A DNA stretch of 15,586 nucleotides, taken from positions 1 through 15,586 of the forward strand of contig NZ_JASLCN010000395.1 of the NCBI RefSeq assembly GCF_030151805.1. Reading direction: 5' to 3'. Shown here piece by piece: positions 15,288 through 15,586 of the stretch (position 1 is its first letter; each line of letters begins with the position of its first letter). The notes below the pieces were generated by a model. It ran no database searches, had not been told where the DNA came from, and saw nothing but the letters and a program-made list of their open reading frames with translations. A program made the translations under genes and the position numbers. This DNA is from Fluviicola sp. (GTDB lineage: Bacteria; Bacteroidota; Bacteroidia; Flavobacteriales_D; Crocinitomicaceae).

Positions 15288-15586
15288 TTAATTGAAGCAG
15301 ATCTTCCATTGTTTTTCAAGGCCATTCACCTGCAATCTCAGATAGTATACTCCTTTGCTCAATTTCATTTCCTGGGCGTTGAGTTCAAATTCATGGATTC
15401 CTTGTGACAATTGCACCGGACGAACTACCGATTCCACAGTTCCCAACAAACTCAAAACCTCCACTTCCAGGGAAAAATCCTGATTGGATTCCAGGTGAAT
15501 CGTCATTTTTTCTTTCGCCGGATTCGGGTAGACTTTCAAGTCCACTCCGCTTACCGACTCAATCAAAGCGTTTGTCTGATCCGCAG
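15288..15586 (-). CDS. C-terminal part of a T9SS cargo protein, 5' end beyond the window
   Basis: The frame is open to the window edge on the minus strand, so only the last 98 or so residues are present. They are essentially one T9SS type A sorting domain: a hydrophilic linker (ADQTNALIESVSGVDL), then KVYPNPAKEKMTIHLE, a central LEVEVLSLLGTVE strand pair, and the closing KGVYYLRLQVNG...KQWKICFN. The catalytic or binding part lies outside and its function cannot be told. The TTG at 15564-15566 is internal, not a start. The stop lies 32 bp before the peroxidase fusion gene, so the two are probably co-transcribed. Confidence 0.85.
   Translation of the reverse strand, partial: ADQTNALIESVSGVDLKVYPNPAKEKMTIHLESNQDFSLEVEVLSLLGTVESVVRPVQLSQGIHEFELNAQEMKLSKGVYYLRLQVNGLEKQWKICFN

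Overview
The window looks like chromosome from a Bacteroidota, most likely Flavobacteriales; Fluviicola or another Crocinitomicaceae is a guess from gene content. Four lines of evidence support this. A MurF-alanine racemase fusion is typical of the phylum. Four proteins carry type IX secretion (T9SS) C-terminal sorting domains. Promoter -7 boxes of the TAnnTTTG type sit just upstream of starts. Shine-Dalgarno sequences are nearly absent. I see no RNA genes, CRISPR array, transposase or integrase.

Left part (1-4897). The 3' end of thymidine kinase (tdk) overlaps the murF-alr fusion by four bases (TTGA), so the two are probably translated together. The MurF half is unusually short. A 248-bp non-coding stretch with scattered CTTTGC/GCAAAG motifs separates it from a convergent minus-strand group. 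In transcription order that group is an O6-methylguanine-DNA methyltransferase with a remnant AraC-type HTH, a small STAS/DUF7793-like protein starting 2 bp after it, and an exported protein made of two OmpA-like domains.

Middle part (4898-7385). Two plus-strand genes encode exported proteins of unknown function. Each has its own recognisable -7 box, and each is followed by a good intrinsic terminator. The second terminator (7350-7385) works on both strands and separates these genes from the convergent right-hand block.

Right part (7386-15586). Everything is on the minus strand and nearly everything is exported. In transcription order it holds: the C-terminal end of a T9SS cargo (cut by the window edge), an imelysin-like/di-haem cytochrome c peroxidase fusion, a 129-bp regulatory-looking gap, a multidomain purple acid phosphatase, a glycine-rich T9SS protein, and a PhoD-type phosphatase. 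The last three form a tight operon, with an 11-bp gap and then a TGATG overlap. Together they look like a cell-surface or secreted organic-phosphate scavenging cassette, with two unrelated phosphatase families flanking a glycine-rich, possibly structural partner. The gap upstream of it holds four copies of GTTAAAT/ATTTAAC spaced roughly in multiples of two helical turns, plus a 9-bp palindrome. This cassette and its leader are the most promising candidates for something not yet described.
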